Assembly (NCBI RefSeq): GCF_963678635.1
Contig: NC_087070.1
Location: 46,917,467-46,977,466, forward strand
Reading direction: 5' to 3'
DNA from: Symsagittifera roscoffensis
Taxonomy: Eukaryota; Xenacoelomorpha; Acoela; Convolutidae
Length of the DNA stretch: 60,000 bases
Below the pieces are notes generated by a model. That model made no database searches. It saw nothing but the letters and a program-made list of their open reading frames with translations, and was not told where the DNA came from. Within the stretch, counting starts at the first letter, position 1. Every line of letters begins with the position of its first letter. The position numbers and the translations under genes are program-made. Positions 1 through 10,797 of the stretch are shown one piece after another.

Positions 1-130
1 GAGAGTAACACCGTAATTTCAGTCAAAATCAGGCAACAAGTCGCGATTTGTATAAGGCAATTTGATAAGATATTAGTGCCTAACTTTCGACAACCAACCA
101 TATTCGGCGTTAAAAAACATGCAGACTTAC

Positions 131-238
131 CTTGAGGTGTCTTAAGAGTTTTCCATCGCTAGAAAAGTCTGTCATTTTGTTCATGTATTCTTGAGGAGAT
201 ATTCCATGGTCCTGACCAAACATTTCATAGGTTCGGAT
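131..238 (-). CDS. candidate internal exon, gene unknown
   Basis: Read on the minus strand, a 108-nt block is flanked by a good acceptor (TTTTCAG) and a perfect donor (GTAAGT). Only one of the three frames is open. It gives 36 residues with ordinary protein composition, beginning IRTYEMFGQDHGIS and ending LLRHLK. I do not recognise the family. It lies in strongly AT-rich DNA and is one of the few GC-balanced islands. It could belong to the same minus-strand gene as the 4217-4310 candidate, but a candidate terminal exon with a stop (1138-1375) lies between them, so they cannot all be one transcript. Confidence rests on splice-site context and codon openness only. Confidence 0.4.
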
Positions 239-1137
239 CTGAAAATTGCAGCATGCTGAAAATAAACAAACTGAAAATTTGCAGTAATTTGTTTTTGGTT
301 CCAGACGCTAAATATCAACCCAATGTAAATGCAAAATCAATTGTCTCTGGTTTTCGTTTGCTAAACAGAACTTATATGGACTTATTTTTATAAGAACCCA
401 AAAAAACTAGACAACCGCCATTCGATATCAATTTTTTGAAAAACCTCAACGTTATCTTAATACATCGTTCGAATCTTTTTAATGTATATTTTCTGAAGTT
501 TCATAATTTCTTCTACACTTGAAATCTAATTAGGAATGAAGTTTTATTTAAAACGAAAATAACATCGAAAACTCAAAAACACAAAACCTGTAGAGGATAA
601 AAAGAGATTGCCCTGAACTTTCCGACTGCTTTTTTAATCGTTATATCGTGTGGAAACTGAATTTTTTATAACACTAAAATGTTATATTTTATTCTTTTCA
701 ACGCTTCATTTGCAATAGCATTGCGTGTCTCAATTCATTCATAGCTTGATTATTTCGTCGCTAACATGTCCATAGAAATCAAAAAAGCCTGTAATTTTTA
801 TTCCAAATAGGCCGTTTTAAAAATTTCAAATCCACGTTGAATTAAAAAATTGTTTTAAACTTTAAAATGTTTTGTATTTCAAGAGACAACAAGGAGACAT
901 TGCGAAAATTGCATGGCATTATCGCATCGTGGAAAATTTTTTTTGCGTTTCATAACGAGACTAGTCAAGTTTACTTTTTGATTAATTCTGAAAAAAAACT
1001 CATTATCTCAATTTTTCACCCAAAGTAAATTACCTTAATAATGAATTGATTTGGACTTCATTAATCATGTTTTAGTTTGATTTTTTAGTTTGAAAGCAAA
1101 ATTGTTTCCTGATCGTTCAGAAAATGAAAAATTGAGA
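239..1137. other. AT-rich stretch without recognised gene
   Basis: I see only AT-rich sequence with A and T runs here. There is no open frame of useful length and no repeat shared with the rest of the window. Confidence 0.5.
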
Positions 1138-1375
1138 CTAATAGTTTCTGATAGATAGGCTTCTAAAAAGTGAGATTTTTCTTTCGGAATGATGATGACT
1201 GAGATTCTGAGAGACTGAGACGTTACCATCGTTCTCAGATGTATCGAATGAGTACCAATTGATGCTTCTGTAATTATAGCGACTTAGCATCGCAAACTCT
1301 ATTGTGTCATTCCACGAAGCAACACGAGAACTGTTGACACTCGAAGTCACAAATCGCCTGATGCAGAAGTAGATG
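1138..1375 (-). CDS. candidate terminal exon, gene unknown
   Basis: On the minus strand a pyrimidine-rich acceptor (CTTTTTTTAG) precedes a frame open for 78 codons to a TAG stop. The product starts IYFCIRRFVTSSVNSS and is rich in Ser, Asn and His towards its end. Base composition is less AT-rich than the flanks, which suggests coding. It resembles the serine-rich cytoplasmic tail of a membrane protein, but I have no motif to prove that. It could equally be a chance open frame. Confidence 0.25.
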
Positions 1376-1597
1376 CTAAAAAAAGGTAACAAATGATGAG
1401 TGCTAGGAGTGAAGAAAATCAGCTGATCTCGGATCTTTTATTTTCAACAATGCAGCATGGGAGAGTTCGATGACTTGCAGACTTTGTTTTTTTTTCAATC
1501 CTGCTGCAAAGTGTTAGACTTATTCTGGTTGAAAGCAGATTTGAATGTCCGTTACGATGCCAAACTGTACCCTTATCAGATGCACATTTGTTGGGCG

Positions 1598-1645
1598 TAT
1601 ATGTGTGTGTGTGTGTTGCGTATGTGTGTGTATGTTGTGTTTTGC
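1598..1645. repeat. GT-rich microsatellite
   Basis: Interrupted (GT)n tract with GC and AT interruptions. It has no coding meaning on either strand. Confidence 0.8.
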
Positions 1646-2347
1646 GTAGAATCCAGACAAAACTGTGGAATCAGGGAAAACATTCAGGGAAAACAAAAGT
1701 ATAAAGAAAGATAGTTGAAATAATAACTTGTTGAATAATTTGCTACGAACTCCGAAAAAAAAACAATTTTGTCTCATAATTTTTCGCAGAAACCTGGAGA
1801 GGCTTCCATTGTCTTGTTCATCTCGGCCAAACTAAAAGTAAATTTGCACGATCGTAAAAACCAGTTTTGCGAGAAAGTTGAGAGCCACACTTTCAAAGTG
1901 AAAGTTGAAATTGATATTGAAAACGAAAACTGAAAAGAACAATGGAAAAAAAATTATTTTCAGAGAAAAAAACAGTTTCCTTGCTTGTAATAAAGCCCTA
2001 AAATTCTCAAGCAAAACCACAATTTGAAACTGACTCAAAAAATTAGTGACTTATACACAAATGATTCACTACATTTTAAATCTAAGATTTCTTAAATTAA
2101 AAAGCATAACTGTACAATAAGTTTCTGTGAACACCAATTTTTTAGTTTCTGGATTACATTGCAATTTCAGTTTAAGAAATAGCGGGACGCAAAATAACCC
2201 TCTAAGAATGATTTTTATTTTCACGATGGTTTGGGCTTTTTATGAGGGCATTGCTACTTTTCTTTTCAATCAAAAATATTAGGACATGGATAAATCGACT
2301 CCCCCCAGACAATTTTTTGTCCTTTTTAGGTTTAAGAATTATAGCTG

Positions 2348-2815
2348 CCTTGACCAACTTTGACCGCTAAATGAGTAGTTGGTAGCATATCGGCTATCCT
2401 AAGTGGTTAACAATTACAGATTTTTTGAGAGACTCATGGTCATTTTTATGCTGTTGGTTTTTTCAAGTAGTTTAAAATGCGCAATATTTCCGAATAAGTT
2501 GTTTGAAAGCTGGTATTATTTACCACCATTCTGTAAAATTACTCAGCAGAAAATTTGATGCCATGACCTCATTAATGATTGTCCTTTTAAAGCAGGATAT
2601 GTAACCAGAATTAATTACAGAGAAAAGGTAGAATATTTTATCTGATAAAATCTAGCTTTCCGCAGCTCTGACAGTTTAAAGAATACTATTCAGGATTTAG
2701 AATTATGCGACAGATTTTTATCGGGTCTCATCCAAAGTTGATCCAAAAAATCATCGCACGACGATCGGATCCAAAACTGATTTTATTGGGAGCACCTCGA
2801 CATTGCAAGGAATCT
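2348..2815 (+). repeat. diverged dispersed repeat, copy 1
   Basis: Shares an ordered series of short blocks with 3717-4190: CCTTGACCAACTTTGACCGC, ACTCATGGTCATTTTT, TCGGGTCTCATCCAAA and ACCTCGACA. They occur in the same order and orientation with offsets of 1260-1379 bases. The two copies are old and indel-rich. They flank the BEL/Pao fossil, so they may be remains of its long terminal repeats, but I could not find LTR ends. Confidence 0.5.
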
Positions 2816-2829
2816 TCTGTTCAATCAAC

Positions 2830-3482
2830 TCCATTTCAGAGGCGCAGTCCAGTTCATAGCCTGGTGAAATCGTTCACTCCTTGAATACAACTTTTGTATG
2901 ATGGGCAACGAGCTGTTCTTCACGCACTGGGGTATACGATCTTTTTTTGGTCCAGGTGCTTTTTTTGGTCCAGATCTTTTTTTGTCCAGATCCTGGTGAA
3001 AATTGGTGAAACAACTTCGCTGCTGTTGGTGAGTGTTCAATGCGATAACAAGTTGCCGTAAGCTGGCCGACAAAGTTCTAGATCAATTTTTTTTGGTTAG
3101 CTGGATACTTCCGCGAGTTTGCCGCCTAATACTTCAGATGAGCTCAGACACTACCAATCACTTTTTTTTTGGCAGTACTGCGCAAGTTTTCCGTCTCTGT
3201 TCGCTGACGAGTTTTTTGGCCATCAGAAAGGGTACAACCGTACCCTATACTCAATCGCTCGCGAATGCTATATGGTCACGTTGGCTGAGGGAGTAAGTTC
3301 CTTCATTCAACATCAAGCATAAGTGGGGCTCTCCACCTGAGCATGAGCTCAGGACTGATAGTCTCGTGTGGTTAGTTGAGCCGGTTAGCACAATAGGTTA
3401 CGAACCCCTGCTTGTGTCGTTTCGTTCGATCACGGCAAAGATTGTTAAGCTCGATCCGATAATTTTCTCCTTGGGTGGAGAT
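2830..3482 (+). pseudogene. BEL/Pao retrotransposon integrase C-terminus (fossil)
   Basis: From about 3140 one frame reads TTNHFFFGSTAQVF, then AIWSRWLRE, a stop at 3294-3296, then VPSFNIKHKWGSPPEHEL and SLVWLVEP down to a TAA near 3482. These are the hallmarks of the C-terminal end of BEL/Pao integrases: the PNH-F-G segment, the W-RW--EY-P helix and the DLV-LVD-like beta segment (DUF5641 type). Upstream, 2830-3060 is too decayed to align, and a poly-T tract near 3090 interrupts it. At least one stop and several frameshifts show it is dead. No protease or reverse transcriptase of this element is visible in the window. Confidence 0.6.
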
Positions 3483-3549
3483 TAAACGAATGCAATTAAA
3501 GCATAGAAAATTATAGTATCACTTGAACATTTTAAAAAATGTTACTAAT

Positions 3550-3632
3550 ATAAAATTGTAATGGCCGTGCGGTTGCGGTGCTGAACTAGAAATTAAAATC
3601 GACGCATCGGGATGGATCCGAACCCCGCCATA
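3550..3632 (+). other. tRNA-like sequence (possible SINE head)
   Basis: The ends ATGGC...GCCAT can pair like an acceptor stem. A B-box-like GGATCCGAACCCC sits near the 3' end inside a CGGG/CCCG stem, and a GTGCGGTTGCGG segment could be a degenerate A box. The anticodon arm does not fold well and there is no CCA, so a functional tRNA is unlikely. A tRNA-derived SINE fragment is possible. Confidence 0.22.
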
Positions 3633-3716
3633 TTCATTGCTTATGTAGTGCTTTTATACTAAAATGGCTGGATCAACATTCACAGGCGTTTTTTTCGAGC
3701 CTAAAACTTGACGTAA

Positions 3717-4190
3717 CCTTGACTAACTTTGACCGCTAAGTTACTTTCAAGATTTCAAATTACATGTGAGATTCATGGTCGGTTTTTGCTATCGTACTTT
3801 TGAAGTTAATGAACCTCTAATTGAGCCATATCTTTGATTGAACCTGGGAAAACTGTATTTTTTCACGACCAATAATTGGAGTTTAAAAAAAAAAAAACAG
3901 AATAAATATGGGGATTCTTTTACAGCTAATTTTCTACAGAAACTATCCTTAATCCCGACGTGGACAAGAAGATATCTACATCGGGTCTCATCCAAACTTT
4001 GACATAAAATCAAAAATGCAAAATTACTTGTCGGTTTTTGTTTCTACAGTAAAAACTCTCGACATCCTAGAGTAAACTACCCAATCAGATTTTCTCAATT
4101 ATTTGAAGTTGACGTAAGATAATAAAAAGAATCAACCTGTCTTTTGGCGATATAAAAAAAATCTAGGTCGATTACCTCGACACTTGTTAT
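3717..4190 (+). repeat. diverged dispersed repeat, copy 2
   Basis: Partner of 2348-2815, with the same block order and direction. It ends near an ACCTCGACA motif at 4173. A poly-A run near 3889 is private to this copy. Confidence 0.5.
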
Positions 4191-4216
4191 TGCAATAAAA
4201 CTGAAAACGTTCTTAC

Positions 4217-4310
4217 TTTAAATTGCGACATTCTGCTCCCTGTAGTGATTTGGGATCTGGCAAAATGAACTCGACAGAATCGTAAGACGAGGCGTCGTCA
4301 ATTATGAAGG
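4217..4310 (-). CDS. candidate internal exon, gene unknown
   Basis: Ninety-four nt on the minus strand lie between a strong acceptor (TGTGTTTCAG) and a good donor (GTAAGA). The single open frame reads FIIDDASSYDSVEFILPDP and continues for about 11 residues, starting in phase 1 and ending in phase 2. The composition is protein-like and differs from the flanking A/T runs. I do not recognise the family. It may be a neighbouring exon of the 131-238 candidate. The evidence is the splice context plus an uninterrupted frame, not homology. Confidence 0.42.
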
Positions 4311-5743
4311 CTGAAACACAGTAACGTTGAGAGCCATACAGAAATTTCAAGTTTAATCTTTTCACTAGGTGTTGCAGTTTTTGCAATCCAAATTTTTTCA
4401 AGACAATTTTTTTTTAAATGTGTAAAACTTTCCTTGCTGAAATAAACGGTTAGATTATTCTAACAATCCACTGGGCACATAAACATATAATTAAGATCTG
4501 ACGTGTCAGCTGATTTTGGATTAAGGCACCTAAGCGATGTGCTTCACTTTGAAAAGTTAAGTTCCGAGTCAATTTGACATCCCTTCGATTCGTGGGGTAA
4601 AGTGCTGCTCCAGCCGTCTAAAAATTGTTTTCAGGAAACTCATTTTCTAAATTTTTTCCTGTTAATGTGATAATGTGAGTCGGGATACACTCAACTAACC
4701 AGGCTAAAAGCAAATTCATTACAAAATGATTTGTTTTTATAAATCGAGAATATAAAAAATCAACATTTTTGGATTTTTTTTTCATGGTTAATGAGTAAGA
4801 AATCCTCGAAAAAAAAAACGATCACACGGAAAACTTTTTTTCCGTGACCTCCCAAACCCTCCCAAAGGTCCTAAGATTCGAGCTAGCTCAAACTAAGCAA
4901 CTTCGGAAAAAAAAACAGAGAAAACAGGCAACAAAGTATCCCAAAGGTAACCAAAGGTTTTTGTTTGTTGCCTATTCATAAAAACACAACTGTGGAAGAT
5001 ATTTTTAAACTCCGATTCGAGAAAAAACAGAATGGTTTCTAATAATCAAATATAACTAACGGTAAACAAGGAAAAGAAAAAGCAAGTTTGGTCGAATAAA
5101 CTGCATTATAGTTGAAAAATTGCTTTTCGAAATCAATTTTTGCAAAATTCAACCTTGGGAGACTAAACAGGCAAGTTTTAAGAAACTCATTTTAAGAAAT
5201 TTAAATTTTAAGAAATTTTAAGGTAAATGTCAAACGAAGTGTAAATAAACATCTATTATGCTGTTATATCTTGCTCAGCGGTTCTCTGTCAAAAACAAAT
5301 GATTGGTTTAGTAGCATGAACAAAGCTGAATAGCAGATTAAACAATTTTATACCGGTGTCGAGCTCTCATTGATAATAATATCTGAAAACTTGCAAATTT
5401 AGTCTTAAAATGGATTAAACTTTTTGAAGGTTTAGTTTAAAATGGCCATCAATTCTTTATATTTTTGTAGAGATGGTAGTGGAAACGTACCAAATTTGGG
5501 CCGAGACAGTCGAAACATAAACATACTAGGGGGACTGAGTCGAAAATATTGCCCTTAGTAATGCCTTGATATAATATTTTGATTAATTTCATTCTGTTCG
5601 CTACAAACTCATGAAATAACTTACCCAATCGTTGTTCTTCGGCCGATTAATCGTTAAGGAAGTTTGCTAAAGCATGCAAAACCTTGATCTTAAAGGCCAG
5701 CAAAGTGCGCGATATACTGGCTATGAGAAATGGTTTTTAAAGT
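4311..5743. other. AT-rich non-coding stretch
   Basis: No frame or repeat shared with the rest of the window was found. Near 4824-4852 a short perfect hairpin (CACGGAAAA / TTTTCCGTG) is present. The rest is homopolymer-rich intron-like or intergenic DNA. Confidence 0.45.
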
Positions 5744-5773
5744 TTGGGAAAATCTAGTGGCTCATATTTTCAG

Positions 5774-5929
5774 GTACTCAGTTTGCTTCAATTGTCATCA
5801 GAAATTCTCACAGATCTCTTCATCGTTTTAGGAGAGCTCGCAAAGTCCAATATGGTGGATCTAGAAAAAATTCGTCAACATTTAAAAAAAAACTTCACCT
5901 CAAAAACTCTTGCGGACGCAAATTTATAA
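5774..5929 (+). CDS. candidate terminal exon, gene unknown
   Basis: After an ATATTTTCAG acceptor, a phase-0 frame of 51 codons runs to a TAA. The product begins VLSLLQLSSEILTDLFIVLG and continues with a basic, helix-forming tail ending ADANL. It looks like a plausible C-terminus but matches no family I know. It lies only 92 bases before the opsin exon on the same strand. Its stop means it cannot be the preceding opsin exon, so either it is an unrelated gene end or one of the two calls is wrong. Confidence 0.25.
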   Translation, partial: VLSLLQLSSEILTDLFIVLGELAKSNMVDLEKIRQHLKKNFTSKTLADANL

Positions 5930-6021
5930 GTCATAAATGGGCTTGCTATAAAAGATTCAATTTATTTTTTATTGTAAATTGGCGTCTTTTTTTTTGAAGC
6001 TATGCTTGTGAACTTCTTTAG

Positions 6022-6233
6022 GCTTCAAGACTAGCTGCACGTTCGATTACGTCACCCAGGATCTAACTACCCGGACCCAACTGATGTTCATGTACTTGAT
6101 GGGGTTCCTGAGTCCTCTGCTAATTTCCATCTTCTGCTACGCGAACATTTTCCACACTGTGAAACAGTCCAGACACAAAAGCTCTAATCCCTCTAAATCA
6201 TCCGGCAAAAATAACAGCAAGGATGAAAACAAG
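6022..6233 (+). CDS. opsin (visual-type GPCR), internal exon
   Basis: This exon encodes part of a rhodopsin-family light receptor in the plasma membrane. The frame starts in phase 1 after a TTCTTTAG acceptor and reads FKTSCTFDYVTQDL. SCTFDY is the second extracellular loop with the cysteine that forms the conserved disulphide in opsins. Then follows a hydrophobic fifth transmembrane helix (YLMGFLSPLLISIFCYANIF, with the conserved P and Y) and the start of the third cytoplasmic loop, rich in Ser, Lys and Asn. The best 3' boundary is AAG/GCAAGT at 6233/6234, a GC-AG type donor. Past it the frame soon loses opsin character although it stays open to 6368. Helices 1-4 and 6-7, including the retinal-binding Lys, must lie in other exons that I could not find within the window. 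Exon boundaries are inferred. Confidence 0.72.
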
Positions 6234-8130
6234 GCAAGTCCTGTTTATCCGATGTACTTTGAATTTAACCAAGTTCAAACAATTCATAACCCAGTTAGAC
6301 GAAATCACAAAAGTAAAAGTGTGCCTGAACACGACATTTTTGCAATCAGTGATACATTTTGCGCATAATTTAAAATTATTAACGACGAATTTATAAACTG
6401 CTGAAAAAAGAGTTAGAAATTGAAATAAAGGGTTCGCATCGATGCATCTTCCATTTTTATTTTTAAAAATAGAAACAGAAATTGTTATTTGCCAAAAAAA
6501 AATTCTGTCTAACGACTTTTCTTCAAAAAACTGCCTGTCGATAAAACTTTTGAAAGTACCTTTTCGAGGTAATTCTAGGTCAGTTTCTGTTTTTAAATAA
6601 TCAATAAAAATTGAATTATTTTGAACCACCGGAAAATTGAAATTTAAAACACTACTATCTAACTTGAATTGAAATCTTTGCATCTTCTCTCCGAACATAA
6701 TTTCTCTGTGCTCGTGATAATCTGACGCAAGTTATTATTGGACTTTTGTAATTTTTGAAATTTTGTAAAAACACGAGTGAGCTCAAGGAAAAATTCACTT
6801 TTTGTCTTAAAGGACTATACTAAGAGTAATGAGCTGAGTGAAGACTCTAATAAAAATCTTGGTGATTTTATTGCGTTTTTGTTTCCGGACTAAAAATGCT
6901 CTAATAACTACGGAAAAACATGAACGACTTCTATTGGAAAAAAATTTCTGCTATTAATACAGTTTTCGTAAATTGACCAAGTTGAACATCAAAAAATGTC
7001 TAACTAAATTCATCTTGAAATTCACGATAGTTAAGGCCATAGTTTTTTTCTTCGTAATTCAAAAAGTTTTTGCAACTGTTATTTGGTTATGTTTTGTTTT
7101 TAAGCTGATGTGACTTCTTGTAAGCTTCAGCGTAGATATGCCGATAGATTGCCGTTATTAAAACTTTGATGTGTGAGATTTTTTTGAGCGACCCTTTTTT
7201 CTAATTTTAAATATCAAAAAACAGGCAAAAGATAGATACACTGTTCAGCAACAGAAAAACCCCCCAAAAAACTTTGAGATCAATCAGCCAAGTTTCGAAT
7301 TGGAACAACTTTACTATTTTTAGTTTTGCTTTTGAATAAAAAGCAAAGCAATTAGTGGAATTAGTGTTTCACACACAGTACAACATCTATTGTCCTGAAT
7401 CTCTTTCTATTTAGATAAATTTTGGATTCTGAAAAGTTTTGACGTTTTAAGGTAGAAAAAACACTTTTTCAAAAATTATAAGATCAAATTTTGTTACTAA
7501 TGAGGGTTTGAAAAATGTCAGTTAGACCAATTTTCAACTATTTCTGTGCGGTATGTTTCCTGTGGATAATGCGTAAGCGGCAATTTTGTGGTGCTTTTTC
7601 TGAAACTTAATTATTTAAAAACAGTTCTGGGAAAACTATTTTCTTGATCTTAAGGGTCAGGCGAATATTCTAGCTTTATCTCGATACTTCGATGACAGTA
7701 ATTACATATGATTTGATGATCGTATTTTTATATTCGGGTCAAAATTGTTTTTTAAAAAAACAAAAAAATTGCACCGCGGGTTTCAGAAGATTTGAACTGC
7801 GATGTAAGTGTATTGCACTAGCATATGTTTGTTTGGAAACTGCTGGATTAATACATGATAGTTTTAATACGCTAATTTTTTACCACCATTTTATCAGGAC
7901 ACTGCTTTAGTTTCATGACTTATATAGAAAAGTTATATTTCACTTAATTTGGTTCTAAGTTGGGAACTTCCAACCAATCAGAATCGAGCATTTTACATGC
8001 AGCGCTGACCAAAGTTAATGCGAATTAAATGCTGGGATGGAAAATCTTAATTTGGTCTATCTCGGGGGATCGGGGGGGGGGGGGGGGTGGTTGTATTTGA
8101 AGGAGGATGTTAACTTAATCCGCAAAACTT
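6234..8130. other. probable intron or intergenic DNA downstream of the opsin exon
   Basis: AT-rich sequence. I searched for opsin helix 6 and 7 motifs and saw none. On the minus strand a frame stays open for 166 codons (6198-6698), but its product is composition-biased (Phe, Asn, Lys), matches nothing I know and partly opposes the opsin exon. Confidence 0.4.
8071..8090. repeat. G homopolymer tract
   Basis: A nearly pure run of about 16 G with flanking G-rich sequence. A comparable C run of about 16 lies at 10565-10581 and another at 56797-56809. All are prone to assembly error. Confidence 0.8.
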
Positions 8131-8294
8131 TATACTTTATATGGCGTGTGGGGGAGGGGGTGGTTTTGAAAAAAAACTCCAAATTTTTAATTTTTGCAAA
8201 AAATCATCATTTTTTAAAAGCGAACACTGCTTCATAGACCTTGAAAGACAGTCGGAACATTCGCTGCTTTGCCCTGATACGAGCAGTCTTGTTT
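8131..8294 (+). repeat. dispersed repeat family A, copy 1
   Basis: Shares ATGGCGTGTGGG, then a poly-A-rich middle, CATAGACCTT, AGTCGGAACATTC and the ending GCCCTGATACGAGCAGTCTT with 12433-12597 in the same orientation. The conserved 3' end and variable middle suggest copies of a small mobile element of unknown class. No terminal inverted repeat or target duplication is clear. Confidence 0.6.
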
Positions 8295-8299
8295 TGTAG

Positions 8300-9590
8300 G
8301 TGATAGGTTTCAAAAAGGGACAGTTAGTGTTTGATTGATGAACCAACGCTTTACCGACACAAGTACAGGCAATTTATTTCTCTTATCAATCAAGAAAACG
8401 ACAGCAATTCATAATCTTGACGGCTAATAAATCTTAATTTACATTAGAAAACACCAGGGAACAAAAATTGAATCAATCCTGGCAATTCCATGAACACAAA
8501 AGATGATTCACGATTCCCCATAAAAGCTGCTGAAAAGGATTTTTAAGTTCAACTCAATGTACATTTTTCTAAATGTAAGGCATTTGCATCTCAAATTCAG
8601 ATACTTTTCAGATGGATAAAAAGTTAGCTGAGCACAATTTCACAATGGTATACAGGACTGTGGTTACTCTAGAAGGAGCAGTTTTTTGAGGTCCTTCTTT
8701 ATATTGCGTGCATTTTTGATAGGCCAGTTCGTTTGAGTTAGTGACGTTTAAAAAACTTTTTGCATTTTAATAACCATGCTATAACTTGAGTTGACATCTG
8801 GGTTCTGAGATAAATGACGCTCATAGCTTTTAATATTTGATTCAGAATTAGTATTTTTTGAAAGGGGTGTTAGTTCAAATGCCCACAATAATTATAGCAG
8901 TAGTCAAACATTTTACTGCTCTGAAAGAAATTTTTAAGTCAATGAAGGCCGGAATAAATTGTTTGAATAAAAATTAAAGCGTGGCAATTTTGTCCAAACT
9001 AAGCCCAAATTGAATTTTTTTTCAAATCAGTTGGTATTAATTGTAGTATAAAGCAGTAGATATCAAGAAAGATATCTGACTACATTTAAATTAAACGACA
9101 CGAGAAATCTTGTTTTCTAAAACTTCTAACTTTTCTTGTAGATTTTCGGAACATTTCGTTTATTGCCTCGGACGGTAAGTCAATCGAAGTTTGGAACATT
9201 TTTTGTTTGGTTGGAGTTTTCTGTAAACTGACGGAGTTTTCAAAAAAAGTTCTATCAACAAAGTGTATTTGTTTTCCAATTTCCTGGCTGCAAATATTGG
9301 TCTTCATATTGTTTGGAGCCGAAATTTTATTTAAATTTTAATTCTGTCCCGGTTCAAGATGGTTTCAGAAATTATTTTTCTCTCTTTGTTTCAGAAACCG
9401 ATTTAAATTTATACTTGTGCCATCAGAATAAATGCATTATTCAAGAGAGTAAGAGCGTAATTATTCTAAGTTTAATCAGTCCATTTCATGGAATATAAAA
9501 GCAAACTCTAACGCGTGTCGTCAAATGGGGACAAAGGATGCACATTGACAGGTCAAAAAGTGAAGTTAAAACAGATTCGATAAAAAGTTA
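8300..9590. other. AT-rich stretch without recognised gene
   Basis: No repeat shared with other parts. A 33-nt block at 9142-9174 has perfect acceptor and donor consensus and an open frame, but it is too short to judge. Confidence 0.4.
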
Positions 9591-9799
9591 CCTCATAAAG
9601 CAACTTCTGTTTCTTTGAACCGTCTGCCTGTCAAGATTGCTATCTAGGACCGAGTCTATTATAGGAGGGGAACTCTTATCGCTTGTAGGGGGTCGAACCA
9701 TTGACCACCAAAAGGAACACCCTTTGAAATTACTTTCCTGGGTCGAGGTCCGCGGATTACGATAAGACCAGAGCAACGCAAATTTGACAATTTCAGACA

Positions 9800-10200
9800 G
9801 CCTTGGGTTAAAAATAGTAATTCCAGACCTGCTCGACTGAACTTTGGCAAATTAAAACTGTCGCGACAGAAAAACAAACGCTACAACCGGCGCGACCAAA
9901 AAACTGTCGTAACCGGCGCGACCGAAGATAATGGCGCTTCCAGAGCGGCCGAGAATTGCCTATTCCAAACCGGCGCAACTGAAAAAACAATACAAAAAAA
10001 CCGCTACGACTGAAAACGTTTTCTTTTCTTGCGCCAAAAATTGTTCATAGGTCGCACCGCTAAAATATAATTTGAAATCGCGCCATCGGCGTGACATATG
10101 GTAAAAATTTGCGACAAAAAATGAAAATTTGGCGACCCAATTTAAGACAAAATTGTTGGCCGCAAGACTTAGATAAAAACTTGGCGGAGCGACCTGCAAA
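9800..10200 (+). repeat. degenerate GC-motif repeat
   Basis: An irregular series of units carrying CGGCGCGACC followed by A runs (for example at about 9889, 9914 and 9971), degrading into scattered GGCGAC/GCGACA motifs to about 10200. Spacing is irregular, roughly 20-40 bases. Its GC-rich motifs stand out from the AT-rich surroundings. It is open on the minus strand in places, but the products are compositionally odd and overlap in several frames. Confidence 0.45.
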
Positions 10201-10797
10201 GTTTTTCAATTTGAGGAGGGGAATGATTCATTAGATAAATCGTATCTTTTTGTTGAAGCCTTTTTGAAAAGATTATTGATCTAGAAGATCAATTTCAATT
10301 TTTTTTCAAGACCACACCTCAGGAAAAAAAGCCTTTTCCACCGTCCAAATTGACCAAACTGCCAATGCTTAAATTTTACCAAATTTTTAGTCTATTTTTT
10401 TGCCAAATTTGAATGTTAGGACGTTAAACGCAATTGCAACAATCAAAGTTTCTTCCTGGTACAAAGTTTATTTTTCAAAATTGAAAAGTTCAAATATAAA
10501 TTACGAAATCGGTTTGATCACAATTATTAAATAAAGCCGGCAACACAACCTCCAACCCCTCTAACCCCCCCCCCCCCCCTTCCCCCAGAAAAGCCCAGAT
10601 CCAACCACTGCATCGTTGTAATTGCTTATAACTCATGTCTGGCTGACTTTCAGTCAGACTTTGAAAAAAAAAAATAATTGTCTGATTTACAATAACCCAA
10701 TGTTAAATACTGATAAAACCAGTCTAATAAATTTCAAGGACAGCGCTGAGATTTAATAATTTTCTTTTTTATTGATGAAATATTGATCTAAATTCTA

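Noticed and set aside
3363-3440. tRNA-like pattern (GGTTAGTTGAG...CGTTCGATCACGG)
   Set aside because: It falls inside the BEL/Pao coding remains (SLVWLVEP and following), and the arms do not pair.
4049-4112. Plus-strand exon candidate between TTTCTACAG and GTAAGA
   Set aside because: Open in one frame only after a leading stop phase, short, and inside a dispersed repeat copy.
6198-6698. 166-codon minus-strand frame
   Set aside because: It opposes the opsin exon, has a biased composition (Phe/Asn/Lys), no motif and no splice or start context. Likely chance plus the constraint of the exon beneath.
9142-9174. 33-nt microexon with perfect CTTGTAG acceptor and GTAAGT donor
   Set aside because: Too short to separate from chance in a long AT-rich region, with no matching neighbours.
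9659-9877. 72-codon minus frame and a B-box-like GGTTCGACCCC near 9690
   Set aside because: No A box at the right distance and no recognisable protein; low evidence either way.
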